Below, one piece after another: positions 45,425 to 54,372 of a stretch of DNA of 64,000 bases. The position numbers and the translations under genes are program-made. The stretch is from the NCBI RefSeq assembly GCF_034424315.1, contig NZ_CP139972.1, forward strand, positions 744,001 to 808,000, given 5' to 3'. The stretch's first letter is position 1. Every line of letters starts with the position of its first letter. This DNA is from Chitinophaga sancti. GTDB taxonomy: Bacteria; Bacteroidota; Bacteroidia; Chitinophagales; Chitinophagaceae. The notes under the pieces were generated by a model. That model searched no databases and was not told the origin of the DNA. It was given only the letters and a program-made list of their open reading frames with translations.

Positions 45425-45904
45425 ATGATAGGAGAAAGGGAAAGACACTTCATGTCCATTGCAGTTAACCTGAGTCGCGAAGGAATGGAGCATGGTGACG
45501 GCGGGCCTTTCGGGGCGATTGTAGTACGTGGGGATGAGATAGTGGGACGTGGGTGGAACAAGGTACTTTGTACGAATGATCCGACGGCGCATGCGGAAGT
45601 ATCAGCAATACGTGATGCTTGTCAGCGGCTGGGAACATTTCAGTTGCATGATTGTGAAATATATACTTCCTGTGAGCCTTGCCCTATGTGCCTGGGAGCA
45701 ATTTACTGGGCGCGGCCGCAAAGAGTGTATTTTGCTAATACCAAGGAAGATGCGGCGAATATTGATTTTGATGATTCTTTTATTTATAATGAAATAGGGA
45801 TCGCTCATGAAGATAAGCGGATACCGTTTATTCCTTTCCCTACGGATGAAGCGCTGAAGGTGTTTCAGGACTGGCAGGCGAAGGGGGATAAGACATTGTA
45901 TTAA
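45425..45904 (+). CDS. Guanine deaminase-like nucleoside deaminase
   Basis: This 159-residue zinc enzyme is of the cytidine/deoxycytidylate deaminase fold and closest in motif to the GuaD-type guanine deaminases, which convert guanine to xanthine. Zinc ligands are His56 with the proton-shuttling Glu58 (THAEVS region, read as TAHAEV) and Cys86 and Cys89 (SCEPCPMCLGAIYWARP). The DGGPFGAIVV start and the late FDDSFIYNEI segment favour GuaD over the tRNA deaminase TadA. Length matches GuaD. It is a single gene. Confidence 0.88.
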   Translation: MIGERERHFMSIAVNLSREGMEHGDGGPFGAIVVRGDEIVGRGWNKVLCTNDPTAHAEVSAIRDACQRLGTFQLHDCEIYTSCEPCPMCLGAIYWARPQRVYFANTKEDAANIDFDDSFIYNEIGIAHEDKRIPFIPFPTDEALKVFQDWQAKGDKTLY

Positions 45905-45949
45905 GTGAATGTTATGAATGACATGATGCGACTTCAATGATATGCCTTT

Positions 45950-45982
45950 AAAAAACGAAAGACTGACCATGTGGCCAGTCTT
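45950..45982 (-). terminator. Terminator of small secreted peptide gene
   Basis: On the minus strand AAGACTGGCC (45982-45973) pairs with GGTCAGTCTT (45968-45959) with one mismatch, followed by TCG and six T residues (45955-45950). Confidence 0.75.
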
Positions 45983-46009
45983 CCGAAAGACTTTGTGTCG
46001 TAGCTTAGA

Positions 46010-46204
46010 TTATGCACCTTTTTTAGGAGTTGCAGGAGCAGCAGCTGGTTTGTGAGCTTTGTGAGCTTTAGTAGTATCAGCAGCTGGTTTTTCAGTTTTT
46101 GCTTTCTTTTCTTTAGCTGGTTTTGCAGCTGGAGTCTGTGCAAAAGTTACAGCGCTAACACTCATTGCTACTGCGGCTACAATAAGACTTTTCTTGATGT
46201 TCAT
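46010..46204 (-). CDS. Small Lys/Ala/Pro-rich secreted peptide
   Basis: This 64-residue product has a clear signal peptide (MNIKKSLIVAAVAMSVSAVT, cleaved after FAQ) and a mature part of about 41 residues made almost only of Lys, Ala, Pro, Thr, Glu and His (AKPAKEKKAKTEKPAADTT). No domain is recognisable. It resembles in design the second small gene at 51263-51475. The composition recalls enterobacterial acid-shock proteins, but that is only a likeness. It has its own terminator and is divergent from the permease. Confidence 0.72.
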   Translation of the reverse strand: MNIKKSLIVAAVAMSVSAVTFAQTPAAKPAKEKKAKTEKPAADTTKAHKAHKPAAAPATPKKGA

Positions 46205-46477
46205 GATCTTTGTTTTTAAATAATTTTGAATTGTTTGTTTGTAGTTTCTGACGTAAAATTACAGCCGAACAGGTGCCTGAGCGGGTCGGTTTCGGTGAAT
46301 GAGGTCGAAGTGTCGTTGAAAAAGGAAAATCGGGTGGTAACATGTTCATATTGTTACAACAGGTGTCCGATGGCGAACACTTTTCCTGCAAAGAATGTGA
46401 GCAATGTTTTGTATATCAGTAGCTTGTGATTTTGGCTTAGTTCGTGCAGCTAATCATATGTCTTTTTCCACCTAGCT
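46205..46477. other. Divergent intergenic region
   Basis: This 273-bp spacer separates the divergent small-peptide and permease genes and should contain both promoters. I see no gene, no strong hairpin and no clear TAnnTTTG element. Confidence 0.4.
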
Positions 46478-48868
46478 ATGATTACAAATTCCATTAAAGT
46501 TGCGTGGCGCAACCTGTTTCACAACAGGCTATTCAGCGTTCTGAATATTTTCGGTCTGGCCATGGGCCTTACGATTGCTATTCTTCTCTCCCTTTACATT
46601 ATCCAGGAGCGTTCTTTTGACGCTGTTCCCCAGCAGGAACGTATTTTCCGATACCTGTCGCATGTGACATTTGATGGTACTAAGAGTACCTGGTCCGGTG
46701 TGCCTAACCGGGTAGGCCCTACTGTGCAGGAGCATATTCCAGAGGTAGAATTATCGGCCCGCACGGTGCTCAACGATTTCGGTGAAAATGCGAACTTCAG
46801 TATAGGAGACAATACATTTATTGAAGACAGGATGTATTGGGCGGATCCTGATATCACCCGGATTTTTGACCTCCACTTTATATATGGCGACGGCGTGACC
46901 GCCCTGAAAGAACCTAATTCCATTATTATCTCTGCGTCAAAGGCCAGGCAGTACTTTGGAAAGGACAATCCATTGAACAAAACGATCCTGTACAATCGCA
47001 GGCAGGCCTTAAAGGTGACCGGTGTATATGAAGACCTGCCGGCAAACAGTACTTTTGATGCCACGGTAATTGGTACTTTCAGTGCATCTAATTTTATGAA
47101 CCTCACCTGGGATAATAACAGTTTTGAAACCTGGATCCGGCTCAGCAATGCCAGTGCCCGAAAAAAGGTGGAGGAGTTCTTGCCGAAAATGATCTACGAT
47201 TATGTAAGCAAGGAAGGCACCTATTATACCCTGTCATTACAGCCCTTGAAGGAGGTCCATTTTAACAGCGATGTAGAGAACACATACAGTAAGCGATTGG
47301 GAGATCCGAACCAGCTCCGTCAGTTGATCTACCTGGCACTTGCCTTGCTGCTGATGGCAGCCATTAATTACATGAACCTGGCTACAGCCCGTGCGCAGCA
47401 ACGCAGCAAAGAAGTAGGCATCCGCAAGACACTGGGCGTGAGCCGGAAAGGGCTGATCGCTAAGTTCTATGCAGAAACAGCTGTGCTGACCTTTATCGCT
47501 ATTATTTGCGGGTTGATACTGGCTATTCTTGCCGTTCCATTATTCAATGCGCTGTCCGGGAAGACATTGATGTATACTACTTTAATGCACCCCGTATTTT
47601 TGGTGGGTATACCGGTGTTGTGGCTAACTGTTACCCTGATAGCTGGATTGTATCCCGCCCTGGTCCTCTCTTCCTATTCCCCGATTGAAGCCCTGAGAAA
47701 GCAGCGCATTCCCCGTTCTGCGCCGGTTATTTTCCGGCATGCGCTGGTCGTGTTGCAGTTCAGTGCCAGCATCATTCTTATTGTAGGGGTGATCGTGATG
47801 AATGTACAGATGAAATTTATCAGCCAGCGTAAACTGGGGTATAACCCGGAGAATGTAATGGCGATCCGGATGAATTCTATTAAGAATAATGATGAATTTG
47901 ATGCGTTGAAAAATAAAATGAGTGCGGTGAATGCTACGCTGTCATTCGCTGTGGCACAGGCTTTTCCCGGGAAGGGTGAAAATACCCGTACACTGCATAA
48001 GACCGCTGAGGATAAACAGGGTGCGATGGTCTCCTGCAATTATATACAGGGAGATATTACAGGTGTATTACAGTTAAAACTATTGGCCGGCAGGATGATA
48101 AAAGATCATCAGCGTGGGGATACCACATCGAATGGTGATGGGAAATGGGAGGTGGTATTAAACAAGGCGGCTTTGGATTACCTGGGGCTTAGTCCACAGG
48201 ATGCCATTGGCAGAAATGTGATGGCGGAGATTGGCAATAATACGACGATAGTAGGGGTGGTAGATAATTTCAACTTTTCTTCCCTGCATTCCCCGGTTGC
48301 ACCTTATTATTTCTCGAACTCATGGGCCGGGCTGCGATATATATTGGTACGTTTCAAAACGGGTAACCTGAGAGAGACGGTGCAGCAGTATGAGAAGGCG
48401 TATAAGGAAGTGATGCCGGAGGGCGCGTTTGATTATACGTTCCTGGATAGTCATTTAAAAACGTTGTACCAGGCAGATGAGCAGATGGCGAAAATGCTGA
48501 CGGCATTTTCCCTGCTGGCGATATTGGTAGGCTGCCTGGGCTTGTTTGGACTTACGACCTTTACGGCAGAGAAGCGGACCAAGGAAATTGGCGTACGGAA
48601 AGTATTGGGGGCTACTGTGCCTTCGCTGGTAAGGTTGCTTTGTACGGAGTTGGTCAGGTTGGTGTTGATTGCTTTTGTTATTGCCTGTCCGCTGGCGTAT
48701 TGGGGTTTTGGGAAGTGGTTGCAGAATTTTGCTTACCGGATAGATCTGCAGTGGTGGATGTTTGGGTTGGGGGGATTAATGGCTTTTGTCATAGCGTTGT
48801 TGACGGTATCTACACAGGCGATCAGGGCGGCGATTGTTAACCCGGTTCATTCGCTGAGGAACGAGTAA
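46478..48868 (+). CDS. FtsX/MacB-type ABC transporter permease
   Basis: This 796-residue protein has the layout of the large Bacteroidota FtsX-type permeases: helix 1 near residue 20 (NIFGLAMGLTIAILLSL), a MacB-like periplasmic domain, a first FtsX domain (AAINYMNLATARAQQRSKEV, IRKTLGVSRKGLIAKF), a second periplasmic domain and a second FtsX domain (LVGCLGLFGLTTFTAEKRTKE). Such proteins export lipoproteins, peptides or toxic compounds with a separate ATPase, none of which adjoins this gene. The C-terminus NPVHSLRNE is typical of the family. Its last codons are repeated immediately downstream in a 17-codon frame. Confidence 0.9.
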   Translation: MITNSIKVAWRNLFHNRLFSVLNIFGLAMGLTIAILLSLYIIQERSFDAVPQQERIFRYLSHVTFDGTKSTWSGVPNRVGPTVQEHIPEVELSARTVLNDFGENANFSIGDNTFIEDRMYWADPDITRIFDLHFIYGDGVTALKEPNSIIISASKARQYFGKDNPLNKTILYNRRQALKVTGVYEDLPANSTFDATVIGTFSASNFMNLTWDNNSFETWIRLSNASARKKVEEFLPKMIYDYVSKEGTYYTLSLQPLKEVHFNSDVENTYSKRLGDPNQLRQLIYLALALLLMAAINYMNLATARAQQRSKEVGIRKTLGVSRKGLIAKFYAETAVLTFIAIICGLILAILAVPLFNALSGKTLMYTTLMHPVFLVGIPVLWLTVTLIAGLYPALVLSSYSPIEALRKQRIPRSAPVIFRHALVVLQFSASIILIVGVIVMNVQMKFISQRKLGYNPENVMAIRMNSIKNNDEFDALKNKMSAVNATLSFAVAQAFPGKGENTRTLHKTAEDKQGAMVSCNYIQGDITGVLQLKLLAGRMIKDHQRGDTTSNGDGKWEVVLNKAALDYLGLSPQDAIGRNVMAEIGNNTTIVGVVDNFNFSSLHSPVAPYYFSNSWAGLRYILVRFKTGNLRETVQQYEKAYKEVMPEGAFDYTFLDSHLKTLYQADEQMAKMLTAFSLLAILVGCLGLFGLTTFTAEKRTKEIGVRKVLGATVPSLVRLLCTELVRLVLIAFVIACPLAYWGFGKWLQNFAYRIDLQWWMFGLGGLMAFVIALLTVSTQAIRAAIVNPVHSLRNE

Positions 48869-48921
48869 TGGTGGGTAAGAACTATATTATTCCCGTTCAT
48901 TCACTAAGAAATGAATCGTGA
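48842..48921 (+). repeat. Re-encoded permease C-terminal tail in a mini-ORF
   Basis: The permease ends PVHSLRNE-stop (codons 48842-48865). An ATG overlapping its stop (TAATG, ATG at 48868) opens a 17-codon frame MVGKNYIIPVHSLRNES with stop at 48919-48921. The eight shared codons (48892-48915) carry six base differences, all synonymous. The copy is in another frame relative to the parent gene. It may be the remnant of a neighbouring paralogue, since such permeases often occur in tandem, or a tail duplication. Confidence 0.6.
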
Positions 48922-48964
48922 GTTTGTATAGGCGAAAAATAAATATTTATTTAGATTTTTAAAT

Positions 48965-51163
48965 TTATAGCAAAATGGCCATGGTTTCTTCCATGGCTTT
49001 TAAACTTAGTTCCCGCAGGGTAGCAAACTTTTCTGCTATCAGCGTGGGCTGGTATTGACCGGCTTCCAGTGATTCCAGTGGTTCCAGGATTGGATATAAA
49101 ATGCCATCCAGCCCGATAAAGGAAATGGTGGTTTTTAAATTATGTGCTGTACTTCTGATGGCCGCAATATCTTCTGCCTGGATCGCTTTTTTCAGGGCAC
49201 CCAGGTCTTCCGGCAATTGTGTAACGAATTGTTGCAGCATAGCATGCTCAAATTCGGTGTCTCCCTTGCTCAGCGTCTTTAGATACTGTAACTGCACCAA
49301 GGGCCCCTCATGCGGCTGAAAATGGCCGTTCCCGGTATTTGTATGCATATGCGTATCAGGAGGGCTGATCTTCCCGGTGAAGATCTCTATCAGTCTGAAT
49401 AATTCCTCTTGCCGGATAGGTTTTGACAAATATTCATTCATCCCTGCCTGCAGGCATTTTTCCCTTTCACCTGCCATGGCATGCGCGGTCATAGCAATAA
49501 TGGGGATATTGGAATGTAGTTCCTGTCTTATTTTGCGGGAGGCGGTATAGCCATCCATTTCAGGCATTTGGATATCCATCAGCACCATATCATAATGGCT
49601 TTTGCTGAGGGCATTGAGTACATCCTGCCCGTTTGTGACCAGCTGATAATGCAGTTGACGGCTGCCCAGCAAATGTTTGAGCAGGTCCTGGTTCATCTTA
49701 TTATCTTCAGCTACCAGCAGTTTTACATCTGAATGAAGGGAGAAATTGTCATTTTTAGGTTCACCGTTTTCAGGTAATAGTTCTCCCAGGGCATAGGGCA
49801 GTTCTACCATAAAGGTGCTGCCTTTGCCGGGCTCACTTTCTACAGTAAGTGCACCGTGTTGCAATTCTACCAGTTGTTTGACGATGGTAAGTCCTAAGCC
49901 GGTACCGCCGTATTTACGGGTTGTATCGGCTTCTGCCTGGTTAAAGCGGTCAAAGATGGCGGGCAGTTTATTATGTGCAATGCCAATACCGGTGTCACTT
50001 ACTGCAAACAGGATACGTACTGTTTGTTCATGTTCGCCCAGCTTATTGATCCTGATATTGACCTGCCCCTGGTTGGTGAATTTGATGGCGTTGTTGGTAA
50101 GGTTTACCAGTACCTGGGTAAGGCGTACAACGTCGCCATAGAGAATGTCTGGTACATTATCTTCAATGGCTACGGTGAAGACCAATTTCTTCTCTTCGGC
50201 TTTGAGGCGGAACATGGTCTGCACAGCATGGAGTACACCACGGATACTGAAGGAGACTGGTTCCAGGCGCATCATGCCGGATTCTATTTTAGAAATATCG
50301 AGAATATCGTTGATGATTTCCAACAGGTTTTCGCCGGCATTTTCGATGGCGGCGACATATTCCCTGGCTTTTTCATTCAGGGGTTGTTGTTGGAGCAGGT
50401 GGGTAAACCCGAGGACCGAGTTCATCGGCGTTCGGATTTCATGACTCATATTGGCGAGGAACTGGTCTTTGATGGCAGCCAGTTTTTTTTCCTGCTGTTG
50501 CGACTTGGCCAGGGCATCGATGAGTTGTTCCTGTTTATGGATCCGTGTGGTGATATATAAGAAAGCGAGCAGGCTGCTGGCGCAGGCAAAGATCATCATG
50601 ATCGATCCCCAGTTCTGCGCGCGCTGTCCGCTGGTATCAATTAATCTTACGGTACGGTTTACTTCTGTCTGCCGGGTACTGTCCAGCTGACGCAGGATAA
50701 CGGTGATGGCATCGCCCAGGCGTTTTCCTTTCTGTGCATTGATAAGCCGTTCAGCAGACCATTTGCCATGGGTATAAAATGAGTCCAGTACGGCAACGTT
50801 AAAATGATTCTTTTCTTCTACCAGGTAGTTAAGCTGTGTGAGCAGTTTTTCTGTACTATCGCTCATGACGAGCTTATTAATTTCGTTGAGGTCAGCTTTT
50901 ATAAGGGCTACGTCGGCTTCTATGCCGGTGATATTAAGTGTGTCCTGGGAGATAACGGTACCTCTTACTTTACTATCGGTTTTGGCTATACTGGTCTGGA
51001 GTTTTTGCAGCTCGTTTTTTACGTTCAGTTCAGTCAGCAGCTGTTCATTCCCTGCGACCAGCTTGCGGATGTTCTGCGAGGAATTGAACTGGAGTACTAT
51101 AAACAGGATCATCCCTGAAATAAACACGCCGAGTAAATAGTATTTCAGATGTTTAGGCTGCAT
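48965..51163 (-). CDS. Hybrid histidine kinase with receiver and HPt
   Basis: This 732-residue sensor kinase starts at the ATG at 51163 (MQPKHLKYYLLGVF). A longer in-frame start at 51256 would run through a strong terminator and is rejected. It has a membrane helix (residues about 8-28), a CHASE3-like extracellular domain, a second helix (IMMIFACASSLLAFLYI), a HisKA domain with the phospho-His in NMSHEIRTPMNS, a HATPase domain (NLTNNAIKF, SDTGIGI, YGGTGLGLTI), a receiver with Asp in VLMDIQMPEMDG, and a C-terminal HPt domain with the His in RSTAHNLKTT. A complete internal phosphorelay is present. The nearest response regulator, LytTR type at 51710, may be its partner, but the small peptide gene lies between them. 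Confidence 0.92.
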   Translation of the reverse strand: MQPKHLKYYLLGVFISGMILFIVLQFNSSQNIRKLVAGNEQLLTELNVKNELQKLQTSIAKTDSKVRGTVISQDTLNITGIEADVALIKADLNEINKLVMSDSTEKLLTQLNYLVEEKNHFNVAVLDSFYTHGKWSAERLINAQKGKRLGDAITVILRQLDSTRQTEVNRTVRLIDTSGQRAQNWGSIMMIFACASSLLAFLYITTRIHKQEQLIDALAKSQQQEKKLAAIKDQFLANMSHEIRTPMNSVLGFTHLLQQQPLNEKAREYVAAIENAGENLLEIINDILDISKIESGMMRLEPVSFSIRGVLHAVQTMFRLKAEEKKLVFTVAIEDNVPDILYGDVVRLTQVLVNLTNNAIKFTNQGQVNIRINKLGEHEQTVRILFAVSDTGIGIAHNKLPAIFDRFNQAEADTTRKYGGTGLGLTIVKQLVELQHGALTVESEPGKGSTFMVELPYALGELLPENGEPKNDNFSLHSDVKLLVAEDNKMNQDLLKHLLGSRQLHYQLVTNGQDVLNALSKSHYDMVLMDIQMPEMDGYTASRKIRQELHSNIPIIAMTAHAMAGEREKCLQAGMNEYLSKPIRQEELFRLIEIFTGKISPPDTHMHTNTGNGHFQPHEGPLVQLQYLKTLSKGDTEFEHAMLQQFVTQLPEDLGALKKAIQAEDIAAIRSTAHNLKTTISFIGLDGILYPILEPLESLEAGQYQPTLIAEKFATLRELSLKAMEETMAILL

Positions 51164-51200
51164 ATATCGTTGATGATACAAGTTACAATTTTTCTTCACA

Positions 51201-51236
51201 AACGATCGCTTCTGCCCCAGGGCAGAAGCGATCGTT
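51201..51236. terminator. Terminator between small peptide and kinase genes
   Basis: AACGATCGCTTCTGCC (51201-51216) and GGCAGAAGCGATCGTT (51221-51236) form a perfect 16-bp stem with a CCAG loop. On the minus strand it follows the small-peptide gene. It shares the arm CGCTTCTGCC with the terminator at 8125. Confidence 0.82.
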
Positions 51237-51262
51237 TTGTAAAGATGTCCAATCAAAAAAGA

Positions 51263-51475
51263 CTATTTGGTAGCAGGAGCTGGTGTAGCTGCTGTACCTG
51301 CTGCTTTTTTGTGGTGATGTTTCTTGTGGCCTTTGTGTGCTTTCTTTTCAGTAGCAGGTTTTGCAGCCTGTTCTGTAGCTTTTGGAGTTTGTGCAGTTTT
51401 TACTGTTTTGTTTGCAAAAGTAGCGGTACCTACCATCAGCATGGCAGCGGCCATCAGCATTGTTATCTTCTTCAT
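51263..51475 (-). CDS. Small Lys/His/Ala-rich secreted peptide
   Basis: This 70-residue product has a signal peptide (MKKITMLMAAAMLMVGTATF, cleaved after FA) and a mature part rich in Lys, Ala, His and Thr, including KKAHKGHKKHHHKKAAG. The histidine cluster could bind metal or buffer protons. It is similar in size, signal and composition to the peptide at 46010-46204, suggesting a small family. A strong terminator follows. The function is unknown; likeness to acid-shock proteins is only in composition. Confidence 0.72.
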   Translation of the reverse strand: MKKITMLMAAAMLMVGTATFANKTVKTAQTPKATEQAAKPATEKKAHKGHKKHHHKKAAGTAATPAPATK

Positions 51476-51674
51476 GACAGATGTTTTTAGTATTTGTGAT
51501 CAATTTGTTTGATGACCTAAAGGTACATTGTTGATCCTCATGTGTCTTTCCGATTTGGGTTAACAGGCATTTGCGGTCGGTAAAAAAGGAAAAAGTATCG
51601 TTGGGGATTTTGGGAGGGGGATTTATGTGGGAAGGGAAGGGGCTGTTATTGAGTGCTGGCGGGTATTTGGATGT

Positions 51675-51699
51675 CCGTCCGGCTGGTGAAGCCGGACGG
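51675..51699. repeat. Perfect 10-bp hairpin after LytTR gene
   Basis: CCGTCCGGCT (51675-51684) and AGCCGGACGG (51690-51699) pair perfectly with a 5-nt loop, just downstream of the LytTR gene stop. It lacks a T tract on the minus strand, so termination would be weak or factor-assisted. Confidence 0.6.
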
Positions 51700-51709
51700 C
51701 ACGCTATGT

Positions 51710-52405
51710 TTATAAAAGATTCAATTTGCTATTTAATGCAGACCGGTAGGCATCTGCCACAGGTATTGCATTCTTATGAATGATGATGGTACCATCTTCA
51801 ATCGATTCTATTTTATCCAGGCCTACGATGTAAGACCGGTGTACGCGCATAAATCTGCCGGCAGGCAATTTCTCTTCCACGGCTTTGAGTGTGGAATGAA
51901 TGGCATGGAATTTCTGGGTAGTATGCAGTTTTACATAATCACCCATCGCTTCCAGGTAAAGGATCTCATCTATGCGGATTCTTTTGAGCACCCCGCTATC
52001 CCGGATAAAGACGAATTCACTGTCGGTGCTCTGCACTTCCTGTACGGTACTTTCACAGATCTCCCTGGCTTTGTCAATTGCCTGGATGAAGCGCGCGGGG
52101 CTCACCGGTTTAATCAGGTAGTCTGCTACGTTCAGTTCAAATGCTTCTACGGCATAATCTTTTTTGACAGTGGTAAAGATAATAACGGGCCCTTTTTTCC
52201 CAAGGTTTCGGGTCAGTTCCAGTCCACTCATACCTGGCATTTCGATGTCAAGCAGGAGCAGGTCTACTTTTTCTTTTTGCAGTACATTATAGGCTTCGAG
52301 CGCACTCGCACATTCGCCCAGTACATGCAGTTGTTCAACGTGGCTGGCCAATTGTTTCATTGCTGTGCGGGCCAGCTTATTGTCGTCTACAATAAGGCAA
52401 TTCAT
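51710..52405 (-). CDS. LytTR-type response regulator
   Basis: This 231-residue protein starts at MNCLIVDDNKLAR (ATG at 52405). The longer open frame to 52549 has no normal receiver start. It has an N-terminal receiver with the Asp in LLLLDIEMPGMSGLEL and the Lys of YLIKPVSP, and a C-terminal LytTR DNA-binding domain (EFVFIRDSGVLKRIRIDEIL, LYLEAMGDYVKLHT, FMRVHRSYIVGLDKIE). This is the AlgR/LytR class and is phosphorylation-competent. The usual partner is a LytS/YehU-type kinase, which is absent here. It is divergent from the small exported protein and second efflux operon, which are candidates for its targets. Confidence 0.92.
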   Translation of the reverse strand: MNCLIVDDNKLARTAMKQLASHVEQLHVLGECASALEAYNVLQKEKVDLLLLDIEMPGMSGLELTRNLGKKGPVIIFTTVKKDYAVEAFELNVADYLIKPVSPARFIQAIDKAREICESTVQEVQSTDSEFVFIRDSGVLKRIRIDEILYLEAMGDYVKLHTTQKFHAIHSTLKAVEEKLPAGRFMRVHRSYIVGLDKIESIEDGTIIIHKNAIPVADAYRSALNSKLNLL

Positions 52406-52534
52406 GGGGCAAATATAAGGGCTTTCCAGCCTCCGGCCGTGTATCAGTGATATTATAATTTGCTTAAAACCTGCTGGAAGGGTAAAAAAGTTAAAATGTA
52501 ATAAATATCTTGCATGTTCTAAATCAGGTCTCAA

Positions 52535-52891
52535 TTGAAACAGCTGCAAAGGCTCATCCTTATATTTTCATGCATATTCCTGCCGTTCGTTTTCGGGGGA
52601 GTGGCCGGGGAAAATGCTTCCCCAAAGGGTGAACTGCAGTTACTCAATTATAAGGCGCCCCTGTATGATCACGCTTATTGTGGTAACCTGCATTTCAGGG
52701 CTACAGCTATTCATAAATTCAATTTACGTAACCGCGGGCTCGTTGATTACGATGAATATTTCCTGACTATCTCCAGTATCAGGATTAAGCCGCTGTTTGT
52801 ATACATTCATCCCCAATACAGAGGGTATACTGAATCTATCATCAGTGTATCTAACTCGCTGAGCGACTGGCGAGGGCCTCCAGTGGCGTAA
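52535..52891 (+). CDS. Small exported hypothetical protein
   Basis: This 118-residue frame begins with a TTG at 52535; no ATG lies in frame nearby. The N-terminus is a good signal peptide (LIFSCIFLPFVFGGVAGEN). The mature part contains two cysteine-poor, aromatic-rich stretches and no known domain. A TATCTTGC box (52507) resembles a -7 element about 28 bp before the start. It lies between the LytTR regulator and the second tolC gene and may be the first gene of that efflux operon. The function is not recognised. Confidence 0.55.
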   Translation: MKQLQRLILIFSCIFLPFVFGGVAGENASPKGELQLLNYKAPLYDHAYCGNLHFRATAIHKFNLRNRGLVDYDEYFLTISSIRIKPLFVYIHPQYRGYTESIISVSNSLSDWRGPPVA

Positions 52892-52962
52892 TTCCCTTAT
52901 AACTCAATTTCTGTAATTACTTATTTACGCGCGCTTTCAGCGCATTAACATTTCGCGCAGTT

Positions 52963-54372
52963 ATGTATCTGAACATTACTGTAAAGCGGGGTGCGGCTTT
53001 GCTATGCCTGTTGGCTGGTATAAGCGGCCATTGCTTTGCACAAACTTTACCGCTGAAGCAGGCGATCGATATGACCCTGCAGCATTATCCCACACTGAAG
53101 GCAAAGAATACGCTCGCCAACGCCGCCGCCGCGCATACGACCGATGTAAAGCACGACTGGTATCCAAACCTTAAACTGGTGGAAGAAGCCACCATTGGCT
53201 CTGATAACGGGGTGTATGGGTCTTACTTCCCTATGAGCATTATCCCCTCTACATCCGGTGGTATCCGGGCGGCCAACAATTCGCAGGCTGTAGCCGGTAA
53301 TATCGGCATGGCACAGCTGCAATGGGAAGTATACAATTTTGGCCTGTACAAGGTGCGGAAGGATGAAGCCAGGCAACAACAACAGGTAGCCGGTGCAGAT
53401 GCCGGCATCACGGCGAATGATCTCACTGTTGCGGTGATACAGGACTACCTGTCTATGCTGGAATATTATAACCTGATGCGTATTCAGGCGGACAATATAG
53501 AACGAACCAAATCAGTATCGCAGGCAGTAACAAGTATTGTACTGCATGGATTAAAACCGGGGGTGGATAGTGCGATTGCAGCCGCGGAGCTGTCAAAAGC
53601 CAGGCTGAACTACATAGATTTTCAGAACGGGTACAATAAGGTGCGCATGCACCTGGTTAGTATGACGGGGTTAGACAGTACAGCCATTGTACCTGATACG
53701 CTGTATGATAAAGGGCTGCGCCAGGTCTTATTGGCCCAGTCCGATACCGGCGCCGTGGAGCCGACACATCCTGCTTTGATGTATTACAATGCCCTGCTCG
53801 CGGCTAACAAAAAACATGAACTGGTGATCCGTAAATCGGCCCTGCCAAAGGTGATGGTGCTGGCGGCAGGATGGGCCCGGGGATCCAGTATCAATAGCAG
53901 CAATGAGTATCAGCAATTAAGCAGTGGTTTCGGCTATAGCCGGTACAATTACCTGGCGGGTGTTGGCATCACTTACAATGTGGCAGACATCTTTCATACA
54001 AGAGACAAGATGCGGGAGCAGTATGTGCGCACAACGGCGGCCGCGAACCAGCTGGAATCATCACATACTTTGCTGGATAATGAGCTGAACCAGGCGAGGG
54101 TGAATATTCATACCGCGGCAGACAAGCTGAATGAAATGCCTGCACAGCTGAATGCTGCGAAGGCCGCGGCGGCACAGAAGATGGCGCTGTACAAAGGTGG
54201 CTTGACGAATATCATTGAAGTAACGAATGCATTGTATGTGTTGAACCGTGCGGAGAATGATCTCATCCAGACAAGGCATGATGCATGGCAATCGCTGTTT
54301 ATGGAGGCCTTTGCGACGAATACGATCCAGGCATTGGTGCAGCAGCTGGAAGCGGTGCGGGCGGCGTTGTAA
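52963..54372 (+). CDS. TolC-family outer-membrane efflux channel (second system)
   Basis: This 469-residue protein has a signal peptide ending GHCFAQ and the two TolC hairpin repeats (LPLKQAIDMTLQHYPTLKAK; the second near YLSMLEYYNLMRIQADNI). Length is normal. It precedes an RND pump and an adaptor on the same strand, the gene order tolC-pump-adaptor differing from the first efflux operon. Its 3' end is duplicated 88 bp downstream. Confidence 0.9.
   Translation: MYLNITVKRGAALLCLLAGISGHCFAQTLPLKQAIDMTLQHYPTLKAKNTLANAAAAHTTDVKHDWYPNLKLVEEATIGSDNGVYGSYFPMSIIPSTSGGIRAANNSQAVAGNIGMAQLQWEVYNFGLYKVRKDEARQQQQVAGADAGITANDLTVAVIQDYLSMLEYYNLMRIQADNIERTKSVSQAVTSIVLHGLKPGVDSAIAAAELSKARLNYIDFQNGYNKVRMHLVSMTGLDSTAIVPDTLYDKGLRQVLLAQSDTGAVEPTHPALMYYNALLAANKKHELVIRKSALPKVMVLAAGWARGSSINSSNEYQQLSSGFGYSRYNYLAGVGITYNVADIFHTRDKMREQYVRTTAAANQLESSHTLLDNELNQARVNIHTAADKLNEMPAQLNAAKAAAAQKMALYKGGLTNIIEVTNALYVLNRAENDLIQTRHDAWQSLFMEAFATNTIQALVQQLEAVRAAL

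Noticed and set aside
51164..51256. Longer N-terminus for the hybrid histidine kinase
   Set aside because: It would place a perfect 16-bp terminator hairpin inside the coding region; the start at 51163 directly precedes the membrane helix.
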